Notes under the pieces: model-generated
What the model was told of the DNA's origin: nothing
The model's database searches: none
The model's input: only the letters and a program-made list of their open reading frames with translations
From: SAR202 cluster bacterium
GTDB lineage: Bacteria; Chloroflexota; Dehalococcoidia; Lucifugimonadales; UBA6952
Direction of reading: 5' to 3'
Assembly: GCA_009392515.1 (NCBI GenBank)
Contig: VFGE01000026.1
Coordinates: 66,322-101,377, forward strand
Length of the DNA stretch: 35,056 nucleotides
Shown: piece by piece, positions 1 to 8,245 of the stretch
How positions within the stretch are numbered: the stretch's first letter is position 1
Layout: the number at the start of each line of letters is the position of its first letter
Program-made: the position numbers and the translations under genes

Positions 1-292
1 TTCTAAAACCGCCCAAATCACTTCTAGGGAAAAAACCTTTGTTTGAGAGAACTGCATACATGCCAGGGCTTGCATGTCCTTTACTTAATATAAACCGATC
101 TCTATTTTTATCATTTGGGTTTCTTGGATCAATATTAAGTATTGAATTATACAAGGTAATCAGGATTTCTAATTCTGAAAGAGAACCTCCTGCATGGCCG
201 CTATTAACGTTGGTTATCATCATTAATATGTCGCGCCGCAAATTTGAGGATACTTTTTTTAAATCAACATTTTGGTTATTGTTATTTGTCAT
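1..292 (-). CDS. Transketolase N-terminal subunit, partial (3' end outside window)
   Basis: This is the first 97 codons of a minus-strand gene that runs off the left edge. The translation starts MTNNNQNVDLKKV and holds the thiamine-diphosphate transketolase signature NSGHAGGSLSELE (about residues 30-42) and DRFILSKGHASPGMYAVL (about 66-83). This is the amino-terminal half of transketolase, which in many bacteria and archaea is split into two genes. The ATG at 292 has an AAGGAG ribosome-binding site 9 bases upstream. The enzyme moves two-carbon units in the non-oxidative pentose phosphate pathway. The C-terminal subunit gene, expected next downstream, would lie outside the window. Identification rests on recognised motifs; a full-length single-chain transketolase cannot be excluded from this fragment. 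Confidence 0.88.
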   Translation of the reverse strand, partial: MTNNNNQNVDLKKVSSNLRRDILMMITNVNSGHAGGSLSELEILITLYNSILNIDPRNPNDKNRDRFILSKGHASPGMYAVLSNKGFFPRSDLGGFR

Positions 293-321
293 GGAATGTT
301 GCTCCTTACATCAGCCCAGAT

Positions 322-330
322 ATTATAACA
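322..330 (-). promoter_or_regulatory. Extended -10 promoter for the transketolase gene
   Basis: Read on the minus strand this is TGTTATAAT, a perfect extended -10 element (TG, one base, TATAAT). It implies transcription starting near 315 and a leader of about 23 bases that carries the AAGGAG site. No good -35 lies 17 bases upstream. The same nonamer recurs upstream of two other minus-strand genes in this window. Confidence 0.65.
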
Positions 331-381
331 ATCATTTTTTTAATGTTCTACTAATTATGTTGTAAATTTAATGATTTATAG

Positions 382-408
382 TTTACTATTAGCGCCAAAG
401 TTTATACT
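382..408 (+). promoter_or_regulatory. Possible promoter of the MFS transporter gene
   Basis: TATACT at 403-408 matches a -10 box. A weak TTTACT at 382-387 lies 15 bases upstream. The predicted start near 415 leaves only a short leader before the TTG codon at 427. The -35 is poor, so this is tentative. Confidence 0.35.
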
Positions 409-426
409 TATTGAGATGAATGTGAT

Positions 427-1665
427 TTGAATTTTCATAAAAATATCTTTTATGGTTGGTACGTTGCATTTGCAGCTTTTCTACTCGGAAGTCTTTCATA
501 TGGTTTTGGAGTTGTAAGTTTTGGCGTGTTTTTAGGCGCGATGACAACAAGTTTGGGATGGAGCTCTGGATTACTTTCTGGTATATATGTTGCTGGTAGG
601 TTATTAGGTTTATTAGTTAATCCAATTGTTGGTTTTACTCTAGATAAACATGGCCCCAAAAAAATCATATTTTTAGGAGTTATTTTAGTATTTTTAGGTT
701 CAATATTTGTATTTTATACTACGAACTTCTGGTTTTTTTTCATTATTTATTCATTATTTATTAGCGTGGGTTTTATTTGCTTGGGGCATACTGTTTCTGA
801 CAGTACTGTTTCTAAATGGTTTATAACAAAACGTAACAGAGCTATGGCTATTTCTACTATGGGTTTATCGTTTGGTGGAATCGTAATACCTATACCTGTT
901 TCACTTGTTATAGAACAATATGGTTGGCAGTCTGGATGGTTAGTAGTTGGTGTTAGTGTTTTAATCTTAGGTTCTTTTGCAGGATTCATTATGTATAAGG
1001 ACCCTGAATCTATTGGTCTTTTACCTGACGGTAAAAATGCTAATTCTTTAAAAAACACACAAGATAACACAGGTATCTCTGAAGAAATAAACTTTTCATT
1101 AACTGATTCAGCTAAACATCGTGCCTTTTGGTATATTGCAATCGGTACTACTTTAGCTGGAACTGCTATTAATGGAGTAAATATCCATTTAATCTCTTAT
1201 TTATATCATTTTGGTTTAACATTAAGTCAGTCTGCGATATTACTCAGTTCATTATATTTTATATCAACTATAGCTAAGCCAATGTGGGCTGTAATAAATG
1301 AAAAACTACCTACTAGATATTGTTTATCATTATGTTATTTAGGTGGAGGTATTGGTCTTTTATTATTATTAATAGCTAATACAATTGCAGGTATAATTGT
1401 ATTTGTTTTTGTTTATGGTTTAACTAGAGGTGCGCAATCATTTATGTCTGCTCTAATTTGGCCAGATTATTTTGGAAGAGAACATATAGGTTCAATTAGA
1501 GGGACTGTTACAAGTATGGGAATAATAGCATCGGCTGGAGGGCCTTTGTTGGCAGGAGTGTTATTTGATGTTTTCGGGTCTTATAATATTCCGTTTCTAA
1601 TATTTGTTATATTTTTTTTCATCTCAAGTTTTTTTATATTAATAGCTAAAAAGCCAACTATTTAG
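427..1665 (+). CDS. Major facilitator superfamily transporter
   Basis: The 412-residue protein is almost wholly hydrophobic, with about twelve predicted membrane spans in two six-helix halves joined by a polar loop around residues 200-235. It begins FYGWYVAFAAFLLGSLSYGFG and has a loop 2-3 basic motif (DKHGPKK), resembling the monocarboxylate/oxalate-formate type of MFS permease. It should sit in the inner membrane and move a small organic acid or similar solute. The substrate cannot be read from sequence. The start is a TTG at 427: an in-frame stop lies at 412-414, no ATG occurs near the N terminus, and no clear ribosome-binding site precedes it. The amidohydrolase gene follows after 2-8 bases, so the pair is probably cotranscribed and may import and process one compound. 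Confidence 0.85.
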   Translation: MNFHKNIFYGWYVAFAAFLLGSLSYGFGVVSFGVFLGAMTTSLGWSSGLLSGIYVAGRLLGLLVNPIVGFTLDKHGPKKIIFLGVILVFLGSIFVFYTTNFWFFFIIYSLFISVGFICLGHTVSDSTVSKWFITKRNRAMAISTMGLSFGGIVIPIPVSLVIEQYGWQSGWLVVGVSVLILGSFAGFIMYKDPESIGLLPDGKNANSLKNTQDNTGISEEINFSLTDSAKHRAFWYIAIGTTLAGTAINGVNIHLISYLYHFGLTLSQSAILLSSLYFISTIAKPMWAVINEKLPTRYCLSLCYLGGGIGLLLLLIANTIAGIIVFVFVYGLTRGAQSFMSALIWPDYFGREHIGSIRGTVTSMGIIASAGGPLLAGVLFDVFGSYNIPFLIFVIFFFISSFFILIAKKPTI

Positions 1666-1673
1666 GGATGATA

Positions 1674-2531
1674 ATGAATTCTTCAATTATTGTAGATAGC
1701 CATACACATATTCTTCCATCATATGTTGATACCAAAAGAGAAAGATTTTTAGATACAGACAAGACTTTTAAGGAGTTGTTCAGTAATGGCGAAAAAATTG
1801 CCAAGGTCGAAGAATTAATAAATAGTATGGATCAAAATAATATTGATACCTCTATAGTGCTCGGTTTTGGATGGAATGACATTGAACTTGCTCGTCGTTG
1901 TAATGAATATATAATCGAATCATATATTAAATACCCTAAGAGAATTATACCATTTTGTTCTGTAAATCCTAATTGGGGAGACTATGCTATAGATCAAATA
2001 TCTGAATATTTACCATATGGTTTAGCAGGTATTGGAGAATTGCATCCATCCTCACAAGAATTTAATTTGGATGATCCTAAATTAGCTCCTTTTTGGGATA
2101 CATTAATCAAATATAAATTGCCATTAACATTGCATGCATCTGAACCTGTTGGCCATAGTTACACAGGTAAAGGAGACGTTTCTCTGTTGAAATTAACGGA
2201 TTTTATCACAAATAATCCACAGTTAAAAATTATATGCGCTCATTGGGGAGGAGGGTTGTTATTTTATAATTTGATGCCAGAAATCCATTCAATTTTAACG
2301 AATACTTATTTCGATACTGCTACTTCAAATTATTTGTATGATGATTCTATTTTTTCTATAGGGCCACAATTAATAACACCAGATAAGATTATTTTTGGAT
2401 CAGATTATCCTATTATTACCCAAAAGAAAGTTTTAAAAAGTTTGGTTTCGAAAATTAAAGATAAGACCATACAAGAGAATATATTAGGAAGAAATATAAA
2501 AAATATACTGAAAAACATAAATAAGATATAA
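1674..2531 (+). CDS. Metal-dependent amidohydrolase (amidohydrolase-2 / ACMSD-like family)
   Basis: The product (285 residues from the ATG at 1674) has the TIM-barrel amidohydrolase layout. A DSHTHIL metal-binding motif lies at the N terminus (His10 and His12), a HASEP histidine follows strand 5, then ICAHWGGG, and a GSDYP aspartate near the C terminus. Members of this family hydrolyse or decarboxylate small carboxylated substrates. The ATG at 1668 is also in frame, but the AGGG at 1664-1667 touches it, while its distance from 1674 is suitable for ribosome binding, so 1674 is preferred. The gene directly follows the MFS transporter. The true substrate is unknown. Confidence 0.82.
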   Translation: MNSSIIVDSHTHILPSYVDTKRERFLDTDKTFKELFSNGEKIAKVEELINSMDQNNIDTSIVLGFGWNDIELARRCNEYIIESYIKYPKRIIPFCSVNPNWGDYAIDQISEYLPYGLAGIGELHPSSQEFNLDDPKLAPFWDTLIKYKLPLTLHASEPVGHSYTGKGDVSLLKLTDFITNNPQLKIICAHWGGGLLFYNLMPEIHSILTNTYFDTATSNYLYDDSIFSIGPQLITPDKIIFGSDYPIITQKKVLKSLVSKIKDKTIQENILGRNIKNILKNINKI

Positions 2532-2601
2532 GATATATCTATAAAAACCAATCAAAATTTCGATTAATGTTGGTAATGTTCTACTATTTTTAGTAAAATC
2601 G

Positions 2602-2630
2602 TTGACTTTTTGTAGACTATCAACTACTAT
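2602..2630 (+). promoter_or_regulatory. Promoter of the small zinc-ribbon gene
   Basis: TTGACT (2602-2607), a 17-base spacer and TACTAT (2625-2630) form a sigma-70-type promoter. Transcription would start near 2637, which rules out a coding start at 2631 and supports the ATG at 2682. The 70 bases before it, after the amidohydrolase, show no clear terminator. Confidence 0.65.
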
Positions 2631-2681
2631 TTGTTTAATGTAGATATTTGTCTGCAGCTAGATGAGTGTGGAGGAAAAATT

Positions 2682-2903
2682 ATGTTAAACACAGAAGCAC
2701 AACCTTTCCCTAAGTGTCCTCAATGTGATGGAGTATTAGTACCATTATCTGACTTTGGTAGCCAAGGGGCTTCAATACTGTATAAAGCATGGGTTTGTAC
2801 ATCAGTTCCAAATTGCAATATGAATATTAAGATTAGGAATGGCGATGTTATAATTAATGAGCCAATAATGGATGGTTCTGGATACGCCCCACGAGCTAGA
2901 TAA
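2682..2903 (+). CDS. Small zinc-ribbon-like protein
   Basis: The 73-residue protein has two cysteine pairs, Cys12/Cys15 (CPQC) and Cys39/Cys45, in the arrangement expected for a zinc ribbon, followed by a short beta-rich stretch (NMNIKIRNGDVII) and a tail ending GYAPRAR. I do not recognise a named family. The start at 2682 has a GGAGG site seven bases upstream and lies about 45 bases after a good promoter. It appears to be a free-standing monocistronic gene between the amidohydrolase and the sortase. A nucleic-acid or protein binding role is possible but only inferred from the fold. Confidence 0.72.
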   Translation: MLNTEAQPFPKCPQCDGVLVPLSDFGSQGASILYKAWVCTSVPNCNMNIKIRNGDVIINEPIMDGSGYAPRAR

Positions 2904-2930
2904 AATTATCATATCTATTAATTAATACTG

Positions 2931-2936
2931 TATAAT
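2931..2936 (+). promoter_or_regulatory. -10 box placing transcription start on the sortase ATG
   Basis: A perfect TATAAT ends six bases before the ATG at 2943. Standard spacing puts the first transcribed base at or within a base of the A of the start codon, so the sortase mRNA may be leaderless. No ribosome-binding site is present and no strong -35 is seen. Confidence 0.5.
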
Positions 2937-2942
2937 TACAGT

Positions 2943-3836
2943 ATGAATTCTTTATTTAATTTTGCCAGCAGATATAAATCTCGTAGTATATTGTTATATA
3001 CTTTGTTATTTATGGGTTTATTTTTGGTTTTTATTACAATTGTTTTTTTGATTTATCGTTCTCAAGCAAGTATTCAATTGTCCAAATTAAATTACGATAC
3101 TACAATTTCTGAAAATAATTTATCAAATACAACTCCTTCTGAAGTAACAACTAAAAACCCGGTAACTACTTTGCCTATCGATCCTAATGGATTACCAGAA
3201 TCTAATTCTCTTATTCAGTATAACTCTCCCTCGCAATATAGTATGTTTCCTTCAAAAGCTTCTCCAACCAATTGGGATTTATACTTGGGAAAAGAAGCAT
3301 TATCTCTTCCGAAAGATAATATTGATTTGGAATATTATGATAAATGGACTTCATTTTATCTAGACAAAAAATTTCTTGTTGACGGGATATCGAAATTGAA
3401 CAAAATTTATATTCCATCTATATCTGTTGATTCACCTCTTGAAGGGTTGGAAATAAAGGATGTTGGTAATTCTAAGGAGTATGAAACTCCAGATAAAATT
3501 GTTGGTTATATTCCTTCAACAATACAATCGGACAAAAAGAATATATGGTTTTTTGGTCATTTGGAAAGCCCTTTACATAGAGAAGGGTCTGTATTTAATA
3601 AACTTCCTGAAATACCAGATCTATTAAGAGCTGGTGAAGATGTATTTGTATATTTTGATGACGAATTCTTTATGTATAAATATAAAGTAATTTCTTCTTT
3701 AGTTATCCACGAAGATGAGTTGAATTTATATGACTCAGATAGATATTCGTTGACTTTAGTAACATGTGTTCCTAAATGGGTATATGACCATAGATTAGTT
3801 CTAACTGCAGAATTATATTCATATGCTGTAAAATGA
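2943..3836 (+). CDS. Sortase family transpeptidase, membrane anchored
   Basis: The 297-residue protein has a short basic N terminus, one membrane span (about residues 15-38), a polar Ser/Thr/Pro-rich linker to about residue 140 and a C-terminal sortase domain. The catalytic triad of the family is visible: His206 (FFGHLES), Cys275 (TLVTC) and Arg284 (DHRLVL). Sortases cut a sorting signal in surface proteins and join them to a wall or surface acceptor outside the membrane. No sortase substrate with a recognisable sorting signal is encoded in the window, and the gene stands alone between two promoters, so its partners must lie elsewhere. The subclass was not determined. Confidence 0.85.
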   Translation: MNSLFNFASRYKSRSILLYTLLFMGLFLVFITIVFLIYRSQASIQLSKLNYDTTISENNLSNTTPSEVTTKNPVTTLPIDPNGLPESNSLIQYNSPSQYSMFPSKASPTNWDLYLGKEALSLPKDNIDLEYYDKWTSFYLDKKFLVDGISKLNKIYIPSISVDSPLEGLEIKDVGNSKEYETPDKIVGYIPSTIQSDKKNIWFFGHLESPLHREGSVFNKLPEIPDLLRAGEDVFVYFDDEFFMYKYKVISSLVIHEDELNLYDSDRYSLTLVTCVPKWVYDHRLVLTAELYSYAVK

Positions 3837-3852
3837 TATTTATTTTCTTAAC

Positions 3853-3881
3853 TTGACACTCTATATATCTAAACCTATACT
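3853..3881 (+). promoter_or_regulatory. Strong promoter of the trpS-trp operon
   Basis: TTGACA (3853-3858), exactly 17 bases, then TATACT (3876-3881). It predicts transcription from about 3888, just before the T-box leader. Confidence 0.8.
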
Positions 3882-3889
3882 TCAGATAA

Positions 3890-4143
3890 AATTGAATAAC
3901 TAAATGCAATGAAGAGGATTAGTACATTTTTGGCTAGGTACAGAGAGCTGGAGTTGCTGAGAACCAGCACCAAAAGCGAGGATGGAATGGACCTTGGAGC
4001 AGTACTTCAGAACATTACAGTATGAAGTATCGGTTAAGCACCGTTATAAGCTTGATTAATCTGATTGATCAATGAGTGGCTATATAAGCAATTAGGGTGG
4101 CAACGCGGTTTCCCGTCCCTTGTAAAGGGGATGGGATTTTTTT
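3890..4143 (+). promoter_or_regulatory. T-box riboswitch, tryptophan-specific (TGG specifier)
   Basis: This untranslated leader has the marks of a T-box that reads tRNA charging. An AGAGAG motif lies in Stem I (3942-3947). The specifier context GAATGGACC has the tryptophan codon TGG at 3988-3990. A small stem CGGT-TAAGC-ACCG follows, then the T-box sequence AGGGTGGCAACGCGG at 4094-4108, then a terminator. The bulge TGGC (4098-4101) can pair with a tRNA ending GCCA, which fits the G discriminator usual for bacterial tRNA-Trp. Uncharged tRNA-Trp should stabilise the antiterminator and allow readthrough into trpS and the trp genes. It accounts for most of the 320 bases between the sortase and trpS. 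Confidence 0.93.
4112..4143 (+). terminator. Regulated intrinsic terminator of the Trp T-box
   Basis: CCCGTCCC (4112-4119) pairs with GGGATGGG (4128-4135) across a short loop and is followed by seven or eight T. The 5' arm overlaps the region that would pair in the antiterminator form. Confidence 0.9.
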
Positions 4144-4157
4144 ATGAAAGAGAGAAT

Positions 4158-5162
4158 ATGAAAAAGAGAATTTTAACTGGTATAAGACCAACAGGAAAGT
4201 TACATTTAGGACATTATGTGGGAGCCTTGGAAAATTGGATTCGCCTTCAAGAAGAGTACGATTGTTTTTTTCTCATCGCTGATTATCAAGCATTAGGTGA
4301 CCATATTGATGAAATGGAGAACATAAAAATAGCAGTTCGCGACGTAGTTTTAGACTGGTTAAGTGTAGGTCTAGATCCAATCAAATCTACATTTGTTGTA
4401 CAAAGTTATGTTCCGGAGCACGCTGAACTTGCTATGCTTCTTTCAATGCTGACCCCATTAGGAATGCTGGAACGAAACCCCACATTAAAATCAGAAAGAG
4501 AAAGAATATCAAATACAAGCTTATCAGTTGGGTTTTATACTTACCCAGTAAGTCAAGTTGCTGATATTCTTCTTCCTAAAGCTGATTTGGTCCCAGTTGG
4601 AGAAGATCAGTTGCCACATATTGAAATGACGAGAGAGATTGCTAGAAGGTTTAATAATAGATATGGAAATGTTTTTCCTGAGCCTGATAGTTTAGTTGGG
4701 CGAGTATCTCGTTTGTTGGGCACAGACGGACAATCTAAAATGAGTAAAAGTATAGGAAATGTTATTTATTTATCTGACGATCCTGATACTGTAAGTAAAA
4801 AAATTATGTCTATGTATACTGATCCTACTAGATTAAGAGCCACTGATCCAGGTCATGTTGAAGGGAATCCTGTCTTTCAATATCATGATGCTTTTAATAC
4901 TGATACAGCAGAAGTTAATGATCTTAAGGATCGTTATTTACAAGGTAAAGTGGGAGATGTTGAAGTTAAACAAAAACTCATATTGGCGATTAACAAATTT
5001 CTAGATCCAATAAGAGAAAGACGCTCCAAGTATGAAAATGATATAAATTTTGTTGATGAATGTATCAATGAGGGTTCAGCAAAAGGTAAAATAACTGCTG
5101 CAAAAACTATGTCGGAAGTTCGAGAAAAAATGGGTTTAAATTATGTATCATCCAACAATTGA
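4158..5162 (+). CDS. trpS: Tryptophanyl-tRNA synthetase
   Basis: The 334-residue class I aminoacyl-tRNA synthetase charges tRNA-Trp. Both ATP-binding signatures are visible: HLGH at residues 16-19 (the HIGH motif) within [13 protein letters not shown], and KMSKS at 194-198. Length is normal for bacterial TrpRS. The reading frame is open upstream to 4065, but that part lies inside the T-box terminator; the ATG at 4158 gives the usual N terminus MKKRILTG. A five-codon ORF at 4144-4161 overlaps the start. trpS is the first gene after the T-box, and trpE begins inside its last codons, so charging and synthesis of tryptophan appear to be controlled together. Confidence 0.95.
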   Translation: MKKRILTGIRPTGKLHLGHYVGALENWIRLQEEYDCFFLIADYQALGDHIDEMENIKIAVRDVVLDWLSVGLDPIKSTFVVQSYVPEHAELAMLLSMLTPLGMLERNPTLKSERERISNTSLSVGFYTYPVSQVADILLPKADLVPVGEDQLPHIEMTREIARRFNNRYGNVFPEPDSLVGRVSRLLGTDGQSKMSKSIGNVIYLSDDPDTVSKKIMSMYTDPTRLRATDPGHVEGNPVFQYHDAFNTDTAEVNDLKDRYLQGKVGDVEVKQKLILAINKFLDPIRERRSKYENDINFVDECINEGSAKGKITAAKTMSEVREKMGLNYVSSNN

Positions 5163-6606
5163 AAGTGTAAAAAATATAGCAAATCAAGGTTATAATTTGA
5201 TTCCGATATATCGTGAAATCAATGCTGATCTTGATACTCCGGTTTCTGTATATTTAAAAATTGCAAGAGATAAATATTCCTTTTTATTAGAAAGTGTTGA
5301 AGGTGGGGAACGACAAGCTCGTTTTAGTTTTATTGGTTGTGACCCATACAAAGTTATTGAAACAGGGAAGGGAACAGATAATGGCGAAGTTGACCCTTTA
5401 AATTTGATTGAATCTGAATTAGGGCAATATAATGCCTATCCATCAGAAGATTTACCTCGATTTTTAGGCGGGGCAGTTGGTTACTTGTCTTATGATACTA
5501 TACGTTATTTTGAACCAAGAATTAATTTGCCAGATTTCGATCCCATTGGTATACCTGAGTCAATATTGCTGTTAACAGATACTGTTATTGTTTTTGACCA
5601 TATAAGACATGTTATTAAAGTTGTTTCACATGTTAGAACTGAAGGGGATATTCAAGAAAATTATAATGAAGCTGTAAACAAAATTGAAGTAATTATAAAA
5701 GATTTGTCTAAGTCGCTATCAGTTTATAATGATAATCATGATAAAAATCTTCAATTTGTCTCAGAAACAAAAGTTAATTTTGAATTACCAGAATATTCTA
5801 AAATTATTGAAAAATGTAGAGATTATATTATAGCTGGCGATGTGATTCAGGTTGTAGTTTCTAAAAGGACTTCCAAAACAACACAAGCTCATCCTTTCAA
5901 TATTTATCGATCATTGCGAAAATTAAATCCTTCACCATATATGTATTATCTTAATTTCGGTGAATTCAATATAATTGGAGCCTCCCCAGAGGCTTTAGTT
6001 AGAGTAGAAGATAGATATATCTATAGTTACCCATTAGCTGGAACAAGCCCTCGAGGTGATACGAAGGAACAAGACAATGAATTAGAAAAGAAGCTATTAG
6101 CAGATCAAAAAGAGAGAGCTGAACATATTATGTTAGTAGATTTAGCTCGTAACGATGTTGGAAGAGTAGCCCAAACAGGTTCTGTAGAGGTAGTAGACTT
6201 GATGAGAATAGTTAAATATTCTCATGTTATGCATATTGAATCAGAAGTTAGAGGAATATTAAGAGACGATTGTACGATTTATGATGCTCTTCGGTCTTGT
6301 CTCCCTGCGGGAACACTATCTGGAGCCCCCAAAGTTAGGGCAATGGAAATTATATATGAAATGGAAAATGCAAAACGTGGCCCATATGGTGGGGCAATTG
6401 GATATTTTAGTTTTAATGGGAATATGGATACTGCAATACCAATTCGAACAATAGTATATAAGGATAATACTGCATATATCCAAGCTGGTGGTGGAATAGT
6501 TTTTGATAGTGAACCTGAATCAGAATATCAAGAAACTATCAATAAAGCCTCTGCCCCCTTAAGAGCAATTGAACACGCTGATGAATTTGATCAATATACA
6601 AATTAA
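5143..6606 (+). CDS. trpE: Anthranilate synthase component I
   Basis: The 487-residue aminase subunit converts chorismate to anthranilate using ammonia supplied by TrpG. Conserved features of the chorismate-binding domain are visible: [47 protein letters not shown] and [17 protein letters not shown]. The start ATG at 5143 lies within trpS, a 20-base overlap that suggests translational coupling; no later in-frame ATG would keep the conserved N-terminal region. It is the second gene of the T-box-controlled operon. Confidence 0.95.
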   Translation: MYHPTIESVKNIANQGYNLIPIYREINADLDTPVSVYLKIARDKYSFLLESVEGGERQARFSFIGCDPYKVIETGKGTDNGEVDPLNLIESELGQYNAYPSEDLPRFLGGAVGYLSYDTIRYFEPRINLPDFDPIGIPESILLLTDTVIVFDHIRHVIKVVSHVRTEGDIQENYNEAVNKIEVIIKDLSKSLSVYNDNHDKNLQFVSETKVNFELPEYSKIIEKCRDYIIAGDVIQVVVSKRTSKTTQAHPFNIYRSLRKLNPSPYMYYLNFGEFNIIGASPEALVRVEDRYIYSYPLAGTSPRGDTKEQDNELEKKLLADQKERAEHIMLVDLARNDVGRVAQTGSVEVVDLMRIVKYSHVMHIESEVRGILRDDCTIYDALRSCLPAGTLSGAPKVRAMEIIYEMENAKRGPYGGAIGYFSFNGNMDTAIPIRTIVYKDNTAYIQAGGGIVFDSEPESEYQETINKASAPLRAIEHADEFDQYTN

Positions 6607-6631
6607 TTATCCATTGTTGGAGATATAAATC

Positions 6632-7201
6632 ATGATAGCTTTAATTGATAACTATGATAGCTTTACATACAACTTATACCAATACATATTGGAGATAAGG
6701 CCTGATGTTCAAGTTTTCAGAAATGATAAAGTTTCTTTAGAAGATATAATTGAATTAGATCCTTCTCATCTCATCATATCTCCTGGCCCATGTACCCCGT
6801 TAGAAGCAGGTGTTTCTGTGGATATTATACAAGAATTATCACAACATATTCCTACCCTTGGTGTATGTTTAGGACATCAATGTATCGGTCATGTATTTGG
6901 GGCCAAGGTGTCTTATGCCGGAGAAATAAAACATGGTAAAACTTCTGCAATTCACCATGATGGAAATGGTCTTTTTAATGGCATTCCTTCACCTTTTCAA
7001 GGAATAAGATACCATTCACTTGCTGTGGAAAAAGATACAATACCAGAAGAATTAGTCGTTACTGCTTGGACAGAGAATGATTTAGTTATGGGGTTACGCC
7101 ACAAAAAATATCCTATTGAAGGAGTGCAGTTTCATCCAGAATCAATAATGACTGAATATGGTAAACAGATCATAAATAATTTTTTTGAAAAATATAAATG
7201 A
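6632..7201 (+). CDS. trpG: Anthranilate synthase component II (glutamine amidotransferase)
   Basis: The 189-residue class I glutamine amidotransferase delivers ammonia to TrpE. The catalytic triad is seen as Cys79 (GVCLGHQ), His168 and Glu170 (QFHPES), with the oxyanion region SPGPCTP near residue 50. Because many bacteria share this subunit with folate synthesis, it could also serve PabB, but its place between trpE and trpD argues for tryptophan. A GGAG lies about ten bases before the ATG. Confidence 0.95.
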   Translation: MIALIDNYDSFTYNLYQYILEIRPDVQVFRNDKVSLEDIIELDPSHLIISPGPCTPLEAGVSVDIIQELSQHIPTLGVCLGHQCIGHVFGAKVSYAGEIKHGKTSAIHHDGNGLFNGIPSPFQGIRYHSLAVEKDTIPEELVVTAWTENDLVMGLRHKKYPIEGVQFHPESIMTEYGKQIINNFFEKYK

Positions 7202-7222
7202 TTTAGTTAATGGAGAATAAAT

Positions 7223-8239
7223 ATGTTGAATAATAGTATAGAAAAACTCATCCTAGGCAAAGATTTAAGTATTGAAGAATCTAAAACTAGCATGGATTTT
7301 ATAATGGATGGGCAGGCTACTTCATCTCAAATCGCTGCTTTTTTAGTTTCTCTTAGAATCAAAGGGGAAACTGTAGAAGAAATAACAGGGATGGCTACAT
7401 CTATGCGTAATAATTCTTTAACAGTTCCAAATTCATCTTATTTAGTTGACACCTGTGGAACTGGAGGTGATGGATTTGGTACAATTAATGCTTCAACTAT
7501 TTCGGCGATAATAGCTGCATCTGGAGGGGTTAAAGTAGCGAAACATGGTAATAGAGCCGCTTCTAGTAAAAGTGGTAGCGCAGATGTTTTAGAAGGTCTC
7601 GGTGTAGTTATTGATTTGTCTCCTGATTTAGTAGCACGATCAATAGAAAAAACAAACTTTGGATTTATGTTTGCTCAAACTTTTCATCCTGCAATGAGAC
7701 ATGTTGGTCCAACTAGAAGAGAACTCGGTATAAGAACAGTGTTTAATTTTTTGGGGCCATTAACTAATCCTGCAAAAGCAAATGCTCAAGTCCTTGGGGT
7801 TTCTGATCCATCGATTGGAGTTAAAATGGCAAATGTACTCAAATCCTTTAATATTGAACACGCTTTAATAGTCCATGGTTTAGAGGGTTTAGATGAAATT
7901 TCTGTGTGTGGGCCTACTCAAATTTGGGAAGTTACAAAAGAAGGAATAAAAGATTATCAAGTTACTCCCGAAGAATTTGGAATGAAACGATACGACATTA
8001 AAGACCTTTTAGGGGGGGAAATTAATGACAATGTAAACATGTTTCGAGAAATAATTCAAGGCAATGGATCAGCTGTGGACTTTGTAGTTTTAAATGCTGC
8101 TTCAGTTTTATATGTTGGTAATAAAGTCGAATCTATTTCTGAAGGTGTTAACTTAGCCAGAGAGTTAATCGTAGACGGATTGGTAGTTTCAAAATTGGAA
8201 GAGATAATAGAAACAACTCAAAGTTTAAAATCTTTATAG
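7223..8239 (+). CDS. trpD: Anthranilate phosphoribosyltransferase
   Basis: The 338-residue enzyme transfers the phosphoribosyl group of PRPP to anthranilate. The glycine-rich PRPP loop DTCGTGGDG (about residues 76-84), the KHGNRAASSKSGSADVLE motif and the anthranilate-binding HPAMRHVGPTRRELG region are all present. TrpD is separate from TrpG here, not fused as in enteric bacteria. A GGAG precedes the ATG at 7223 with good spacing. Confidence 0.95.
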   Translation: MLNNSIEKLILGKDLSIEESKTSMDFIMDGQATSSQIAAFLVSLRIKGETVEEITGMATSMRNNSLTVPNSSYLVDTCGTGGDGFGTINASTISAIIAASGGVKVAKHGNRAASSKSGSADVLEGLGVVIDLSPDLVARSIEKTNFGFMFAQTFHPAMRHVGPTRRELGIRTVFNFLGPLTNPAKANAQVLGVSDPSIGVKMANVLKSFNIEHALIVHGLEGLDEISVCGPTQIWEVTKEGIKDYQVTPEEFGMKRYDIKDLLGGEINDNVNMFREIIQGNGSAVDFVVLNAASVLYVGNKVESISEGVNLARELIVDGLVVSKLEEIIETTQSLKSL

Positions 8240-8245
8240 GGATAG

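Noticed and set aside
39-365. Plus-strand ORF of 108 codons at the left edge
   Set aside because: It is antisense to the transketolase fragment, whose motifs and ribosome-binding site are convincing.
2631-2681. Earlier start for the zinc-ribbon gene
   Set aside because: It overlaps the promoter -10 box and precedes the predicted transcription start; the ATG at 2682 has a strong ribosome-binding site.
4065-4157. Upstream extension of the trpS reading frame
   Set aside because: It runs through the T-box and its terminator; the TrpRS family N terminus begins at 4158.
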